A stretch of DNA of 64,000 nt. It comes from DASRHT01 sp035293765. GTDB lineage: Bacteria; Chloroflexota; Ktedonobacteria; Ktedonobacterales; Ktedonobacteraceae. Below the pieces are notes generated by a model. It searched no databases, was not told where the DNA came from, and was given only the letters and a program-made list of their open reading frames with translations. Within the stretch, counting starts at the first letter, position 1. The number at the start of each line of letters is the position of its first letter. The DNA lies in NCBI GenBank assembly GCA_035293765.1, contig DATGMF010000072.1, positions 1 through 64,000 of the forward strand, read 5' to 3'. A program made the translations under genes and the position numbers. Below, piece after piece: positions 25,955 through 34,808 of this stretch.

Positions 25955-26097
25955 GTGTGACTCCTTATAAACACATCCTTGTGCATGAGACGAACAGAGT
26001 GTCTACATCATTGTATCTCATGGAGGCGAAGGAGCGGTAGGGGGTTGTCTCCTTTCCCTCACAACAACGGCGTTCGAGCCGCCTGAACGCTTCATAT

Positions 26098-26128
26098 CGA
26101 CCCGATTGCATCGCGTCCGCTTTAGCGC
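26098..26128. repeat. Family A repeat, copy 6 (diverged)
   Basis: CGACCCGATTGCATCGCGTC with a following CGCTTTAGCGC lies in the 206-bp gap between the MFS and dehydrogenase genes. It is diverged from copies 1-5. Confidence 0.55.
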
Positions 26129-26160
26129 AATACCGTTTAAGTAACGTAGGACGGGCGATG

Positions 26161-27378
26161 TTACCGGCACAATATAATGTCCGCCGCCATCGCGACCAGC
26201 GTCATGCCCAGGCAGAGCAGGGCGACGCCGGGCCAGCCCGCCCACAACAGCGCGATGCCCGGCAGTAACGCGCCCAGGCTGCCGCCGAAGTAGTAGAGCG
26301 AGAGGTACATCGAGGCCGCAGTTCCCTTTGAAACCGTTGCTTGCTCGCCAAGATAGAGGTTGGCCGACGGCGAAGTAGAGAACATGCCCAATGTGACCAG
26401 GCTCAAGCCGGCGATGACCACGGGGAGGATGGGAATAAGCGTGACCAGCAGACCGATAGAGGCCAGAGCGGTGCTGAGCGCAATGGCTCGCCGCGAACCA
26501 ATGCGGCCCGCAATCGTACCCGCCGCAGGTGAGCAGACACCCGTTAGCCAGAGAAGATAGACCAGGCCCAGAGAGATCGTGGAGAGGTGAAATGGCGATC
26601 CGCTGAGGTAGTACGGGAGATAGGTAAAGACGCCGATAAAGCCGAAAAAGCTGGCGAAACCGATAGTGAACGCTCCCATCAGGCGACGGTTGCGCAGATG
26701 CAGCTTCATATCGTGCAGCGTCTGCCGAACAAATGCGCTGTCTAACTTGAGGCCAGCAGACCGTTCCCTGATCTGTTTATCGGTGGGCGGTGCGGGCAGG
26801 AAGCGCCAGATCGCGAAAGCGGCGATCAGCGTGGGGAGAATAAACGCTTCCAGCGCGATATGCCAGTTGTATAGTCCCGCCAGGGCCGCGCTGCCAACAC
26901 GCGAAAAGAGCCCGCCCAGCACCAGCCCGCTCACATAGATCCCCATCGCCAGCCCGCGCCACTTCCCCTGAAATTCCTCATTGACATAGGCAATTGCCAC
27001 GCTCGTTAGTCCTGGCATCAATAAGCCCTGAAGCGCACGCAGGATGACCAGCGTCGTGAAATTGGGCGCGAAGCCGCATAGGATCGTGGGAATTGCCACC
27101 AGGAAGCTGGCCCAGACCATCACCGGCTTGCGTCCCACAACATCGGAGATGGGGCCATAAAAAAGCGAGCCTATCGCTACAGCCAGAACCAGCACGGAGA
27201 CGCTCAGACCCGCTGTAGGCGCGCTCACATGAAATGCCTGGCTGAGGACCGGCAGGATGGCCTGAGTGGTGTACATGTTGGAGAAAATAAAGGCTGGCGC
27301 GAGGAAGATCGCGACCAGTTCCCATACCGGAGCGCGATCTTCCACTACTGAGCTGGTTGAGCTGATGGTGCCGGACAT
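26161..27378 (-). CDS. MFS transporter (drug/metabolite exporter, YnfM-like)
   Basis: The protein has 405 residues and twelve hydrophobic segments. MFS motif A is GPISDVVGRKPVM after helix 2, with an equivalent IAGRIGSRRAIAL in the second half. TTQAILPVL in helix 1 and YINEEFQG-like VNEEFQGKWRG resemble the YnfM/arabinose-efflux branch. The substrate is unknown. The ATG lies after a modest AAAGG site. The neighbours on this strand give no functional clue. Confidence 0.86.
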   Translation of the reverse strand: MSGTISSTSSVVEDRAPVWELVAIFLAPAFIFSNMYTTQAILPVLSQAFHVSAPTAGLSVSVLVLAVAIGSLFYGPISDVVGRKPVMVWASFLVAIPTILCGFAPNFTTLVILRALQGLLMPGLTSVAIAYVNEEFQGKWRGLAMGIYVSGLVLGGLFSRVGSAALAGLYNWHIALEAFILPTLIAAFAIWRFLPAPPTDKQIRERSAGLKLDSAFVRQTLHDMKLHLRNRRLMGAFTIGFASFFGFIGVFTYLPYYLSGSPFHLSTISLGLVYLLWLTGVCSPAAGTIAGRIGSRRAIALSTALASIGLLVTLIPILPVVIAGLSLVTLGMFSTSPSANLYLGEQATVSKGTAASMYLSLYYFGGSLGALLPGIALLWAGWPGVALLCLGMTLVAMAADIILCR

Positions 27379-27620
27379 GATGACGATACCTTTCTGATTG
27401 GTTCTCTATAGATAAATAAGTGTATAAGGGCGGGCTTTATTCCTGCCAATGCTGCTACAGGGTCAAATCTGCTTTATCTGCCTCTAAAAAAATAGTGATG
27501 CAGATGTGAGGTTTTGTCAATAGGATTTTGATGCATCTGTGAGCGTGGCGGGCTATTCTTCAGGTAGTAAAGTGATGACAGGAAAATCACCAACTTATAG
27601 ATAAAAACAGGAGGTTTATC

Positions 27621-27854
27621 ATGGGCCCCTTCATTGCATTCTTGCAGAGCCTTTATGGCAGGTTGTTGCGTATTATCCTGGGCGTTGTATTAGTTGCGCT
27701 TGGTGTGTTCTTGCTCCAGGGGTTCTGGGCGGCTATTCTCATCATCGTCGGCATCGTGCCGCTGGTAGCTGGCCTGACCGGGGTTGTCTTCTTCGCCCCA
27801 CTTTTCGGCTATACCCTGACGGGAGAGAGACATGCAGGCCCAACGAGCGTGTAG
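27621..27854 (+). CDS. Small DUF2892-type membrane protein
   Basis: The protein has 77 residues and two membrane helices (about 16-34 and 36-58) with a short hydrophilic end. It matches the DUF2892 inner-membrane family (RILLGVVLVALG-like, then IVGIVPLVAGLTG and FAPLFGYTL), which often occurs alone or fused to rhodanese domains. CAGGAGG stands eight bases before the ATG. A strong terminator follows at 27914-27963. Confidence 0.8.
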   Translation: MGPFIAFLQSLYGRLLRIILGVVLVALGVFLLQGFWAAILIIVGIVPLVAGLTGVVFFAPLFGYTLTGERHAGPTSV

Positions 27855-27913
27855 TCGCCGTGTGGGGTAATGCCAGTAATTTCGCCCTGTGCGTGCCTGC
27901 TTAATCGCACGTA

Positions 27914-27963
27914 TCAACGAACAAGCCTGTCGTTTGCAATCCAACGACAGGCTTGTTCGTTGA
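27914..27963 (+). terminator. Strong hairpin terminator after the DUF2892 gene
   Basis: A perfect 21-bp stem (27914-27934 with 27943-27963) has an 8-base loop, followed by ATGCTTTTT. The stem is unusually long for a terminator and may have arisen from a repeat. Confidence 0.8.
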
Positions 27964-28026
27964 TGCTTTTTGGTGGCTGGCATAGTATAATGGGCGGACA
28001 TATTACTATGAAAGGTGGCAATACCG

Positions 28027-28506
28027 ATGGCAGAGCCAAGAGAAGAATTCGCGATAGAGCGCCAGTTACGCAAAGATATCCAGGAGGCCCAGCGCAACCG
28101 TGACCAGGCCAGGCTTGACACATTGCGCATGGCCCTGGGCGCAATTCACAATCTGGAGGTGGCGCGTACCGACCGCAAAAATGCCGAATACGGCCAGCCA
28201 CTTACCGAGGCCGATTGTATCAGAGTGTTGGAGCAGGAAGCCAAGAAGCGCAACCAGGCCATTCCGCTCTACAAGCAGGGCGGGCGCAACGACCTGGTTG
28301 AAAAAGAGCAGCGCGAACTCGACATCATCCAGAGCTATCTGCAAGGCTCACAGCTCAGCGATGAAGAAATACGAACCATCGTTGCGGCCCTGATCGAGCA
28401 GAACGGCAAAGAGTTCCGCAGGGTCATGCCTCTTGCAGCCAAAGAAACCAAAGGCCGTGCCGACGGAGCCCGCGTCCAGCGCATCGTCAAAGAACTGACG
28501 CAGTAA
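28027..28506 (+). CDS. GatB/YqeY domain-containing protein
   Basis: The protein has 159 residues, the normal YqeY length. It contains the helical YqeY domain related to the tail of the amidotransferase subunit GatB. Readable features are LRMALGAIHNLEVAR, AKKRNQAIPLYKQGGRNDL, the ELDIIQSYLQ segment and GRADGARV near the end. The function of stand-alone YqeY is not settled; a tRNA-related role is inferred from GatB. The ATG at 28027 follows AGGTGG by eight bases. It lies immediately upstream of the cysteinyl-tRNA synthetase fusion gene, with its own terminator between. Confidence 0.88.
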   Translation: MAEPREEFAIERQLRKDIQEAQRNRDQARLDTLRMALGAIHNLEVARTDRKNAEYGQPLTEADCIRVLEQEAKKRNQAIPLYKQGGRNDLVEKEQRELDIIQSYLQGSQLSDEEIRTIVAALIEQNGKEFRRVMPLAAKETKGRADGARVQRIVKELTQ

Positions 28507-28510
28507 GGTT

Positions 28511-28543
28511 GAGAAGGACAAGCCTGTCCTTCTCATTGTTTTT
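28511..28543 (+). terminator. Rho-independent terminator after yqeY
   Basis: A 10-bp GAGAAGGACA/TGTCCTTCTC stem with a 4-base loop is followed by ATTGTTTTT. Confidence 0.88.
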
Positions 28544-28614
28544 CGCATCCCTCTGAGATGACACTCCAAACACCATGAACCACAATCTTCATTCCTGCCC
28601 GTTAAGCTCAACTC

Positions 28615-28642
28615 TTGACCGGTACATATGTTTGCATATACC
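28615..28642 (+). promoter_or_regulatory. Predicted sigma-A promoter for the cysS fusion gene
   Basis: TTGACC (-35) and TATACC (-10) are separated by 16 bp in the 170-bp gap upstream of the gene. The -10 is not a strong match. No T-box-like leader was recognised. Confidence 0.45.
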
Positions 28643-28713
28643 ATATAAAAGTACCATTTTTATAAAGTCATGCTCCCTGCCCGGGTGCCCGTCTTCGGGA
28701 GGTTAGGCGCGCA

Positions 28714-31113
28714 ATGAAGCTTTACAATACATTGACCAGGAGCGTTGAAGAGATCGTTCCGCTGAAAGCGCAGAAGATTAAGATGTATTCCTGCGGTCCC
28801 ACCGTCTACCGCTACATTCATATCGGCAATTTACGTACGTTCACAATGGCAGATTGGATTCGGCGCGCTTTTGAATATCGCGGCTTCGAGGTGCTGCACG
28901 TCAAGAATATTACCGATGTGGGGCATATGCGGCTGGAGGCAGTGGATCAGGGCGAGGATAAAATGATTGCCCAGGCTCGCAAAGAGGGCAAAACGTCGGC
29001 CCAGATCGCTCAGTTCTATACCGATGCCTTTCATGAGGATGAGGCGGCCCTCAATATTCTGCCCGCGCAGGTCTTTCCTCGCGCCACTCAGCATATCCCC
29101 GAGATGATCAGCATTATCGAAGGACTGCTGCAAAAGGGCCTCGCCTACGAGATTAATGGCTATGTGTATTACGATATCAAACGTTTTCCAGGATATGGGA
29201 AGCTGTCGGGCAACCTGCTCGAAAATATGCTGGCAGGCGTGCGCGAGGGCGTGGATGCGGATCGCCACAACCCGGAAGATTTTCCTTTGTGGAAACCTGC
29301 CGAGCCAGGTCGCGAGATGGCCTGGGATAGCCCGTGGGGACGCGGCTTCCCTGGCTGGCACATTGAATGCTCGGCCATGTCGATGAAGTATCTGGGTGAA
29401 CGGTTCGATCTGCATACCGGAGGTGTGGACAATATTTTTCCCCACCATGAGGATGAGCTTGCTCAGAGCGAGGGATTTACCGGTTATCAGTTTGTCAATT
29501 ACTGGGTCCACGCTCAACACCTGCTGGCCGACGGGCAGAAGATGGCGAAATCGACCGGCAATGCCTATACGCGGGCTGAGATTGAGGCGCGCGGCTTCGA
29601 TCCAATGGCCCTGCGCTACTTCTATACCACCGCGCTCTATCGTAGCCGCGTCAACTTCACCTTCCGGGCGCTTCAGGCCGCGCAGACCTCGTTGGACCGT
29701 TTACGCGATCTGGCTTATGAACTACTGCTACAAGCTGATAAAGGAGCTGCTTTCTCGGAGGAGCCGCTGGAGCACGATCCCTGGCGCGAGCAATTTTTGA
29801 GCGAGATCGAACACGATCTGAATATCCCGCGTGCGATGGCCGTCGTCTGGAAAATGCTGCGCTCCCACGAGCTGGAGCCCGCCCGACGCGTGCGCCTGCT
29901 GCTCGACTTTGATCGCATCCTGGGCTTTAACCTGAAGAACTACCTTCAGAGCGATCTGCCCGAGAAGAGACGAGATCCGCAAACCTACCTTGCGGCGGTG
30001 CCTGCTGAAGTTGCCAACCAGGTACGTGGACGTGAGGAACTGCGTCGCCAGACCCGGTACGGGCAGGCTGACCAGATCCGCCAGGAGGTGAGCGCGGAAG
30101 GATATGCCATCAGGGATACCGCGCGGGGCTCGCTGGTCCTGCCACGCCGCGCAGAAGATGAATTCACGGTTTTATCGCGTTCGACCGATGCGCCTGATCA
30201 CACGAAAATGCCCGATCTCTACGAGTTTTCTGTTAACCTGCTCGCGCACAATAGCCGCGACGACCTCGAACGCTGTATCCAGAGTATCTGTTGCCATGCT
30301 GAGCAGCGCCAGATCGAACTGGTCATCATCGATAATGGCTCGACGGACGACACTCTGCCATATTTGCAGCAGCTTGCCCGCAAAGGAGATCTGGTCGCAG
30401 CACAGGGGCAGCCGGTTGGCTTGCAGGTACTCTTTGCCGATCACAACCTGGGCTTTGCCGCCGGGCGCAATGCCACTATGCGCTGTAGCAGGGGGCGCTA
30501 TATCGTCCTGATGGATACCTCAATCGAGGTCAATGGCGATATCTGGGACCCGCTCGCCGCCACGCTGGCTGATCGCACTATCGGGCTCGTCGGGCCTTAT
30601 GGGCTGGTGACTGAGGATCTGCGCGAGTTTCAAGAGGCCAGCGGGCTTGATGCCGATGCGATTGAAGGCTACTTGATGGCCTTCAGGCGAGAACTACTGC
30701 CGGAAGTGGGCTGGATCGATGAGAAGTTCCGTTTCTATCGCCTGATGGACATCTACTTCAGCTTCTTCTTTAAAACATCAGGCTATCGCGTCTTGCAGTC
30801 TCGCCTCGTCACCGAGCGCGTCATCAAGCACGAGCATCGGGAGTGGTACAGTCTGAGCGAAGAGGAGCGTGCAACGAAGAGTAAGAAGAATTACGATATC
30901 TTCCGTGATCGCTGGCACCACGGGGAGAGTTTGCTAGTCGCGAATTACAATCCGGCAAACCTGTGGCGCGGCCATGATCATCCCTATCACCTGGAGGGTA
31001 CGCATACCCATGCTACCAGTGAGATGCCGCCTCCAGGCGTTATGCATACGCATGTCCACCGGCACTGGCCCGATCACTCGCATGAGCATCCGCACTATCA
31101 CGAACTCAGGTGA
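28714..31113 (+). CDS. cysS: Cysteinyl-tRNA synthetase fused to a GT2-like glycosyltransferase domain and a His-rich tail
   Basis: The protein has 799 residues, against about 460-490 for an ordinary CysRS. Residues 1 to about 490 form a complete class I CysRS: Cys27 in SCGPTVY, HIGN at 36-39 (the HIGH-type signature), the zinc ligands in HIECSAM and FPHHEDE, and KMAKS starting at Lys276. It charges tRNA-Cys using ATP. Residues about 500-755 form a GT2-type nucleotide-diphospho-sugar transferase fold: FSVNLLAHNSRDDLERCI, LVIIDNGSTDDT, DHNLGFAAGRNATM and VLMDTSIEV in place of a classic DxD. The last 45 residues are histidine-rich (MHTHVHRHWPDHSHEHPHY) and could bind metal. There is no internal stop or start with a ribosome binding site, so a true fusion is likely. 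GGGAGG precedes the ATG. Confidence 0.88.
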   Translation: MKLYNTLTRSVEEIVPLKAQKIKMYSCGPTVYRYIHIGNLRTFTMADWIRRAFEYRGFEVLHVKNITDVGHMRLEAVDQGEDKMIAQARKEGKTSAQIAQFYTDAFHEDEAALNILPAQVFPRATQHIPEMISIIEGLLQKGLAYEINGYVYYDIKRFPGYGKLSGNLLENMLAGVREGVDADRHNPEDFPLWKPAEPGREMAWDSPWGRGFPGWHIECSAMSMKYLGERFDLHTGGVDNIFPHHEDELAQSEGFTGYQFVNYWVHAQHLLADGQKMAKSTGNAYTRAEIEARGFDPMALRYFYTTALYRSRVNFTFRALQAAQTSLDRLRDLAYELLLQADKGAAFSEEPLEHDPWREQFLSEIEHDLNIPRAMAVVWKMLRSHELEPARRVRLLLDFDRILGFNLKNYLQSDLPEKRRDPQTYLAAVPAEVANQVRGREELRRQTRYGQADQIRQEVSAEGYAIRDTARGSLVLPRRAEDEFTVLSRSTDAPDHTKMPDLYEFSVNLLAHNSRDDLERCIQSICCHAEQRQIELVIIDNGSTDDTLPYLQQLARKGDLVAAQGQPVGLQVLFADHNLGFAAGRNATMRCSRGRYIVLMDTSIEVNGDIWDPLAATLADRTIGLVGPYGLVTEDLREFQEASGLDADAIEGYLMAFRRELLPEVGWIDEKFRFYRLMDIYFSFFFKTSGYRVLQSRLVTERVIKHEHREWYSLSEEERATKSKKNYDIFRDRWHHGESLLVANYNPANLWRGHDHPYHLEGTHTHATSEMPPPGVMHTHVHRHWPDHSHEHPHYHELR

Positions 31114-31142
31114 TAGCGCTGCCCGGCAATCTGTTATGCTTG

Positions 31143-31195
31143 AAACATCCCTATAGCAGATCCGTGCGTGTACAATAGGGATGTTCTTTATTGTC
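31143..31195 (+). terminator. Hairpin terminator after the cysS fusion gene
   Basis: AACATCCCTAT (31143-31153) pairs with ATAGGGATGTT (31176-31186), followed by CTTTATTG and CTTTTT. It shows that an upstream start at 31168 for the next gene is unlikely. Confidence 0.75.
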
Positions 31196-31233
31196 TTTTT
31201 GCGAAGCCCGGCGCGGGTACCGGAATAGGAGTT

Positions 31234-32847
31234 ATGTTTGTCATGGCCGAGGTTGAAGGCTTGCTCATTATCTCTTCTCCTGAGCAGCTAGTCCACTTGC
31301 GAACCCACCGAGTCGTTGTGCTGCATGGTGATATAGGACCAATCAATACTGAGCAGGAGCAGTCGTTATGCGCGTTTGTGAGAAGTGGCGGCGGGCTGGT
31401 CTGTCTTGGCGATGCGGTCGAGGCATATCATGAATATGATCTTTTTGGCGAAGTATTGGGACATGTCTATGGGAGTTGTAAGCCGACGTGCGAGATCATC
31501 GCCCGCGTTGCTACCGCCGATCACTATATTACGCGCCGGGTCGATCCATCCTTCGCCGTCTTTGAGAGCCTCTATTTACTGGACGTCGTGCCGTCCGATG
31601 CAGAGGTGATATGGCGTACCTCCTGGCATTACGCCGCCCATACCCTGGCTTATATTCGCCGTTATGGACGGGGTCGAGTCTTTTGCACCACGCTTGGCTC
31701 CGCCGTGGAAACGCAGAATCATCCGGTGTTTAAGCAAATGGTCGAGCGTGCCATTCGCTATGTTGCGGGGGTTCAGGAGGAAGAGCGCGCAGCTAATGTC
31801 GCGATGATCGGCTATGGCGCGATTGGCTTCGAGCACGGGACCGCCATCAACCATGTGCCAGGGTTGAACTATAGCCTGGTGTGTGATCGCAACGAAGAGC
31901 GTTTGAGACTGGCGAAGCAAGCGTTTCCCGACGTGCGTACCTGTACCGATCTAAATCAGGTGGCTGAAGATCCCGGCATCGACGTCGTGATCGTTTCAAC
32001 TCCTCCCAACACCCACGCCGCCATTTCCATGCAGATGTTGCAGGCTGGCAAGCATGTGGTCTCTGAAAAGCCCTTCTGTTTAACAACTGCCGAGGCCGAT
32101 GCTATGATCCAGCTTGCGCAGGAGCAGCGGCTTGCGCTCACCGTCTACCAGTGCCGGCGCTGGGACCCCGATTATCTCGCCATTCAGCAGGTATTACAGC
32201 GTAATACTATTGGCAATGTTTTCCATATCGAAACATTCGTCGGTGGCTATGGACACCCCTGCGATTTCTGGCATTCCCACGAGCCGGTTTCGGGCGGCGT
32301 CTTCTATGACTGGGGGTCGCACTACCTGGACTGGATACTCAACCTGATTCCCTATCCGGTGCGGAGCGTGCGCGGCGTTGAGCATAAACGCGTCTGGCAT
32401 GATGTCACCAACGCCGACCAGTCAACCGTCTATCTGCGCTTCGCCGGCGGGCAGGAGGCCGAGTTTATGCATTCGGATATCGCGGCGGCTATGAAGCCGA
32501 AGTGGTATATCCTGGGCGAGCGCGGCGCTATCGTCGGGCACTGGCGACGCGAAACTGTGAAGATGCGGCGCTGGTCCGGTGATCTGATCGAGGAGCGCCT
32601 GGCCCCATCCGAAGCCTTGCCCAATCTGCACCTATTCAGCCGCGAGGCCGGAGACATTATCCATGAACAACTGCTCACATTGCCTCCTTCCCCACCCTAT
32701 GCTTTCCATCGTAACCTCGCCAATCACCTGCACAGCGGCGAAGCTCTTGCCGTTCCCCCTGAGGAGTCGCGGCGCAACATCGCCGTCATGGAAGCGGCCA
32801 AACAATCAGCCGGGCGCGGCGGCGAAATAATCAGGCTCGATTGCTAA
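31234..32847 (+). CDS. ThuA-like domain fused to a Gfo/Idh/MocA-family oxidoreductase
   Basis: The protein has about 537 residues. Residues 1 to about 180 resemble the ThuA class I glutamine-amidotransferase-like fold (AFVRSGGGLVCLGDA, HYITRRVDPSFAVFESLY and RTSWHYAAHTLAYIRRYGRG). Residues about 188-537 form a Gfo/Idh/MocA dehydrogenase: NVAMIGYGAIG binds NAD(P), and SEKPF (Lys279) is the catalytic lysine motif. ThuA-Gfo pairs handle sugar or sugar-acid oxidation in other bacteria; here they are one polypeptide. I chose the ATG at 31234, near AGGAG; another ATG three codons later is possible. The GTG at 31168 lies inside the previous gene's terminator. Confidence 0.82.
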   Translation: MFVMAEVEGLLIISSPEQLVHLRTHRVVVLHGDIGPINTEQEQSLCAFVRSGGGLVCLGDAVEAYHEYDLFGEVLGHVYGSCKPTCEIIARVATADHYITRRVDPSFAVFESLYLLDVVPSDAEVIWRTSWHYAAHTLAYIRRYGRGRVFCTTLGSAVETQNHPVFKQMVERAIRYVAGVQEEERAANVAMIGYGAIGFEHGTAINHVPGLNYSLVCDRNEERLRLAKQAFPDVRTCTDLNQVAEDPGIDVVIVSTPPNTHAAISMQMLQAGKHVVSEKPFCLTTAEADAMIQLAQEQRLALTVYQCRRWDPDYLAIQQVLQRNTIGNVFHIETFVGGYGHPCDFWHSHEPVSGGVFYDWGSHYLDWILNLIPYPVRSVRGVEHKRVWHDVTNADQSTVYLRFAGGQEAEFMHSDIAAAMKPKWYILGERGAIVGHWRRETVKMRRWSGDLIEERLAPSEALPNLHLFSREAGDIIHEQLLTLPPSPPYAFHRNLANHLHSGEALAVPPEESRRNIAVMEAAKQSAGRGGEIIRLDC

Positions 32848-32878
32848 CCTGGCGAAGCAATCGAGAGGGCTCACCCTT

Positions 32879-32913
32879 CGTAGGGACCCGGTTCACCGCG
32901 TCCGCTTGAGCGC
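32879..32913. repeat. Family A repeat, copy 7 (diverged)
   Basis: CGTAGGGACCCGGTTCACCG with a following CGTCCGCTTGAGCGC second half-unit. Confidence 0.65.
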
Positions 32914-33108
32914 CCGTTCATGGCCCTCCTCAGTCGAAGGCGGAGAAAAACTGGAAAGCCCAGGAGAAGCAATCGAGAGGGCTTGAAAAACAGCGAGTTT
33001 TAACGCATACTGTCCTTATAGGGATAGTTAATATATTACCTCGCAAGGAATTGTCCAGGTAGCGAATGGATTTACTTCGACTCCGCGTTCCTGAGCGAAG
33101 CTAGCTGC

Positions 33109-33135
33109 TGTAGCTCCCCGATTGATCGTGGGAGC
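33109..33135. repeat. Family B palindromic repeat, copy 3
   Basis: TGTAGCTCCCCGATTGATCG with GTGGGAGC completing the palindrome; it is closest to the family consensus. Confidence 0.8.
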
Positions 33136-33348
33136 GTTGGAACGCGGAAACTTGCAAGGTACTACCTGTGCTGCCTGCTCACTATTTCCACAACCCTCTT
33201 GCGATGAGAGGAGGTAAAACAAGACCGTAGCAAATTATTTGGTGTGTCTGCGGGCATCTCAACCCGCTTGCCAAGCGTGTTCGTAGTACAGCTTTTGTAA
33301 TGCGTCACATCAGCCATCCTTCATCATTCGTTTTACTTAGGAGGATTT

Positions 33349-34686
33349 ATGGCAACCCTTTCATCTGCATCTGAACATGATGTCCCAACCATGCGACAGA
33401 TGCTCCCCATCATCAGCGCCAGTACGATTGGTACTGCCATCGAGTGGTATGATTTTTTCCTTTATGGCACCATTTCGGCGCTGGTTTTCCCCGCGCTCTT
33501 CTTCCCGAAATCCGATTATCTGGCGGGCCTTCTGCTTTCATTTACTACAAACTACTTCGGCTTTATCGCTCGTCCGATTGGCGGCGCATTCTTTGGTCAT
33601 CTTGGCGACCGCATTGGGCGCAAAGCCACGCTGGTGATCACGCTGCTGTTCATGGGTATTGCCACGGCGCTGGTCGGCCTGATGCCCGGTTATGCAACCA
33701 TTGGTGTATTTGCCCCTATTATAGTCACCGTTCTGCGCTTCTGCCAGGGCTTCGGAGTCGGAGGCGAGTGGGGCGGCTCGGTCTTGTTGTCGCTGGAGCA
33801 TGGTCATAAGCGCAATCGCGGCTTCTGGGCGGGCTGGCCGCAAGCCGGTGTGCCGATAGGTCTGGTGCTCTCCACTGGTGCGGTAGCCCTGTTTGAAATC
33901 ATCTTCCCCGGTAAGGCATTTACCGATTTTGGCTGGCGTATCCCCTTCCTGCTGAGCGTGTTGCTGATCGCCGTTGGCCTCTATATCCGCCTGCGCATCC
34001 TGGAGACGCCGCTCTTCTCGAAAGTGCTGGAGGAGAAGAAGGAAGCCAAAGCGCCAGTAGTCGATGCTTTCAAGTTCCACTGGAAAGAGATCTTCCTGAC
34101 TGCCTTTGCCCGCTTCGGTGAGCAGGGACCGTTCTACGTCTTTACGGTCTTTGTGATTGCTTACGTCACAAAAACGCTCAATGTGAGCAGTTCGGTCGTT
34201 CTGCTAGGTATTGCCATCGCTGGCATCCTCGAACTTGTGACCATTCCGACGTTTGGCTACTACTCGGACAGGGTGGGGCGTCGTACATGGTATCTGATCG
34301 GTGCTGTCATTATGGCAATCGTCGCTTTCCCCTACTTCTGGCTGCTGAACACGAAAAATTCCGTGCTCATCGTGCTGGCAACTTTGATCGCGGTAAGCTT
34401 CGCGCATGCCTGGCTCTATGGGCCACAAGCCGCGCTGATCTCCGAACGCTTCCGCACCAAAGTGCGCTATAGTGGTGCTTCGCTGGGCTACCAGCTTGCA
34501 TCCATCGCGGGCGGAGCTTCTCCCATCATTGCCGCGTACCTGCTCGGCGTGTTTAGCTCGTACGTTGGTATCGCTGTCTACCTTATTGTCACGGCTGCCA
34601 TCTCGTTCATCGCTGTGGTTTTCCTTAAGGAATTTTCAAACGAAGATATCTCGACGGACGACGTCTACGCGGCGGCTGGGGATTGA
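33349..34686 (+). CDS. MFS transporter, metabolite:H+ symporter (MHS) family
   Basis: The protein has 445 residues and twelve helices. The MHS branch signatures are clear: ASTIGTAIEWYDFFLYGT in helix 1, ARPIGGAFFGHLGDRIGRK (motif A) and GFGVGGEWGGSVLLSLE. Characterised relatives import shikimate, alpha-ketoglutarate, proline/betaine or citrate with protons; the substrate here is unknown. TAGGAGG precedes the ATG. A clear terminator follows. Confidence 0.9.
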   Translation: MATLSSASEHDVPTMRQMLPIISASTIGTAIEWYDFFLYGTISALVFPALFFPKSDYLAGLLLSFTTNYFGFIARPIGGAFFGHLGDRIGRKATLVITLLFMGIATALVGLMPGYATIGVFAPIIVTVLRFCQGFGVGGEWGGSVLLSLEHGHKRNRGFWAGWPQAGVPIGLVLSTGAVALFEIIFPGKAFTDFGWRIPFLLSVLLIAVGLYIRLRILETPLFSKVLEEKKEAKAPVVDAFKFHWKEIFLTAFARFGEQGPFYVFTVFVIAYVTKTLNVSSSVVLLGIAIAGILELVTIPTFGYYSDRVGRRTWYLIGAVIMAIVAFPYFWLLNTKNSVLIVLATLIAVSFAHAWLYGPQAALISERFRTKVRYSGASLGYQLASIAGGASPIIAAYLLGVFSSYVGIAVYLIVTAAISFIAVVFLKEFSNEDISTDDVYAAAGD

Positions 34687-34713
34687 GGGTAGGTAGACAA
34701 TCTAACACGGACG

Positions 34714-34751
34714 AAAAAGGAGATGCCTCTCGCAAGAAGCATCTCCTTTTT
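34714..34751 (+). terminator. Rho-independent terminator after the MHS transporter
   Basis: AAAAAGGAGATGC pairs with GCATCTCCTTTTT (13-bp stem) around a 12-base loop. The T-run is part of the second arm. Confidence 0.85.
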
Positions 34752-34752
34752 C

Positions 34753-34781
34753 CGTAGGGCAGGGCTGGCCCCTGCCCTACG
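34753..34781. repeat. Family C palindromic repeat, copy 4
   Basis: CGTAGGGCAGGGC and CCCTGCCCTACG arms. It stands directly behind the terminator and 27 bp before the next gene. Confidence 0.8.
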
Positions 34782-34808
34782 GAATGCTGAATCGAAGTAG
34801 GAAAAGCT

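Larger units (their letters stand above)
32848..33348. other. 501-bp intergenic region with repeats
   Basis: No credible gene is seen. The region holds an 18-bp direct repeat (32854-32871 and 32966-32983), a family A copy, a family B copy, and the AGGAGG site of the following MFS gene. Confidence 0.6.

Noticed and set aside
31168..31233. Upstream GTG start of the ThuA-Gfo gene
   Set aside because: It falls inside the terminator hairpin of the preceding gene.
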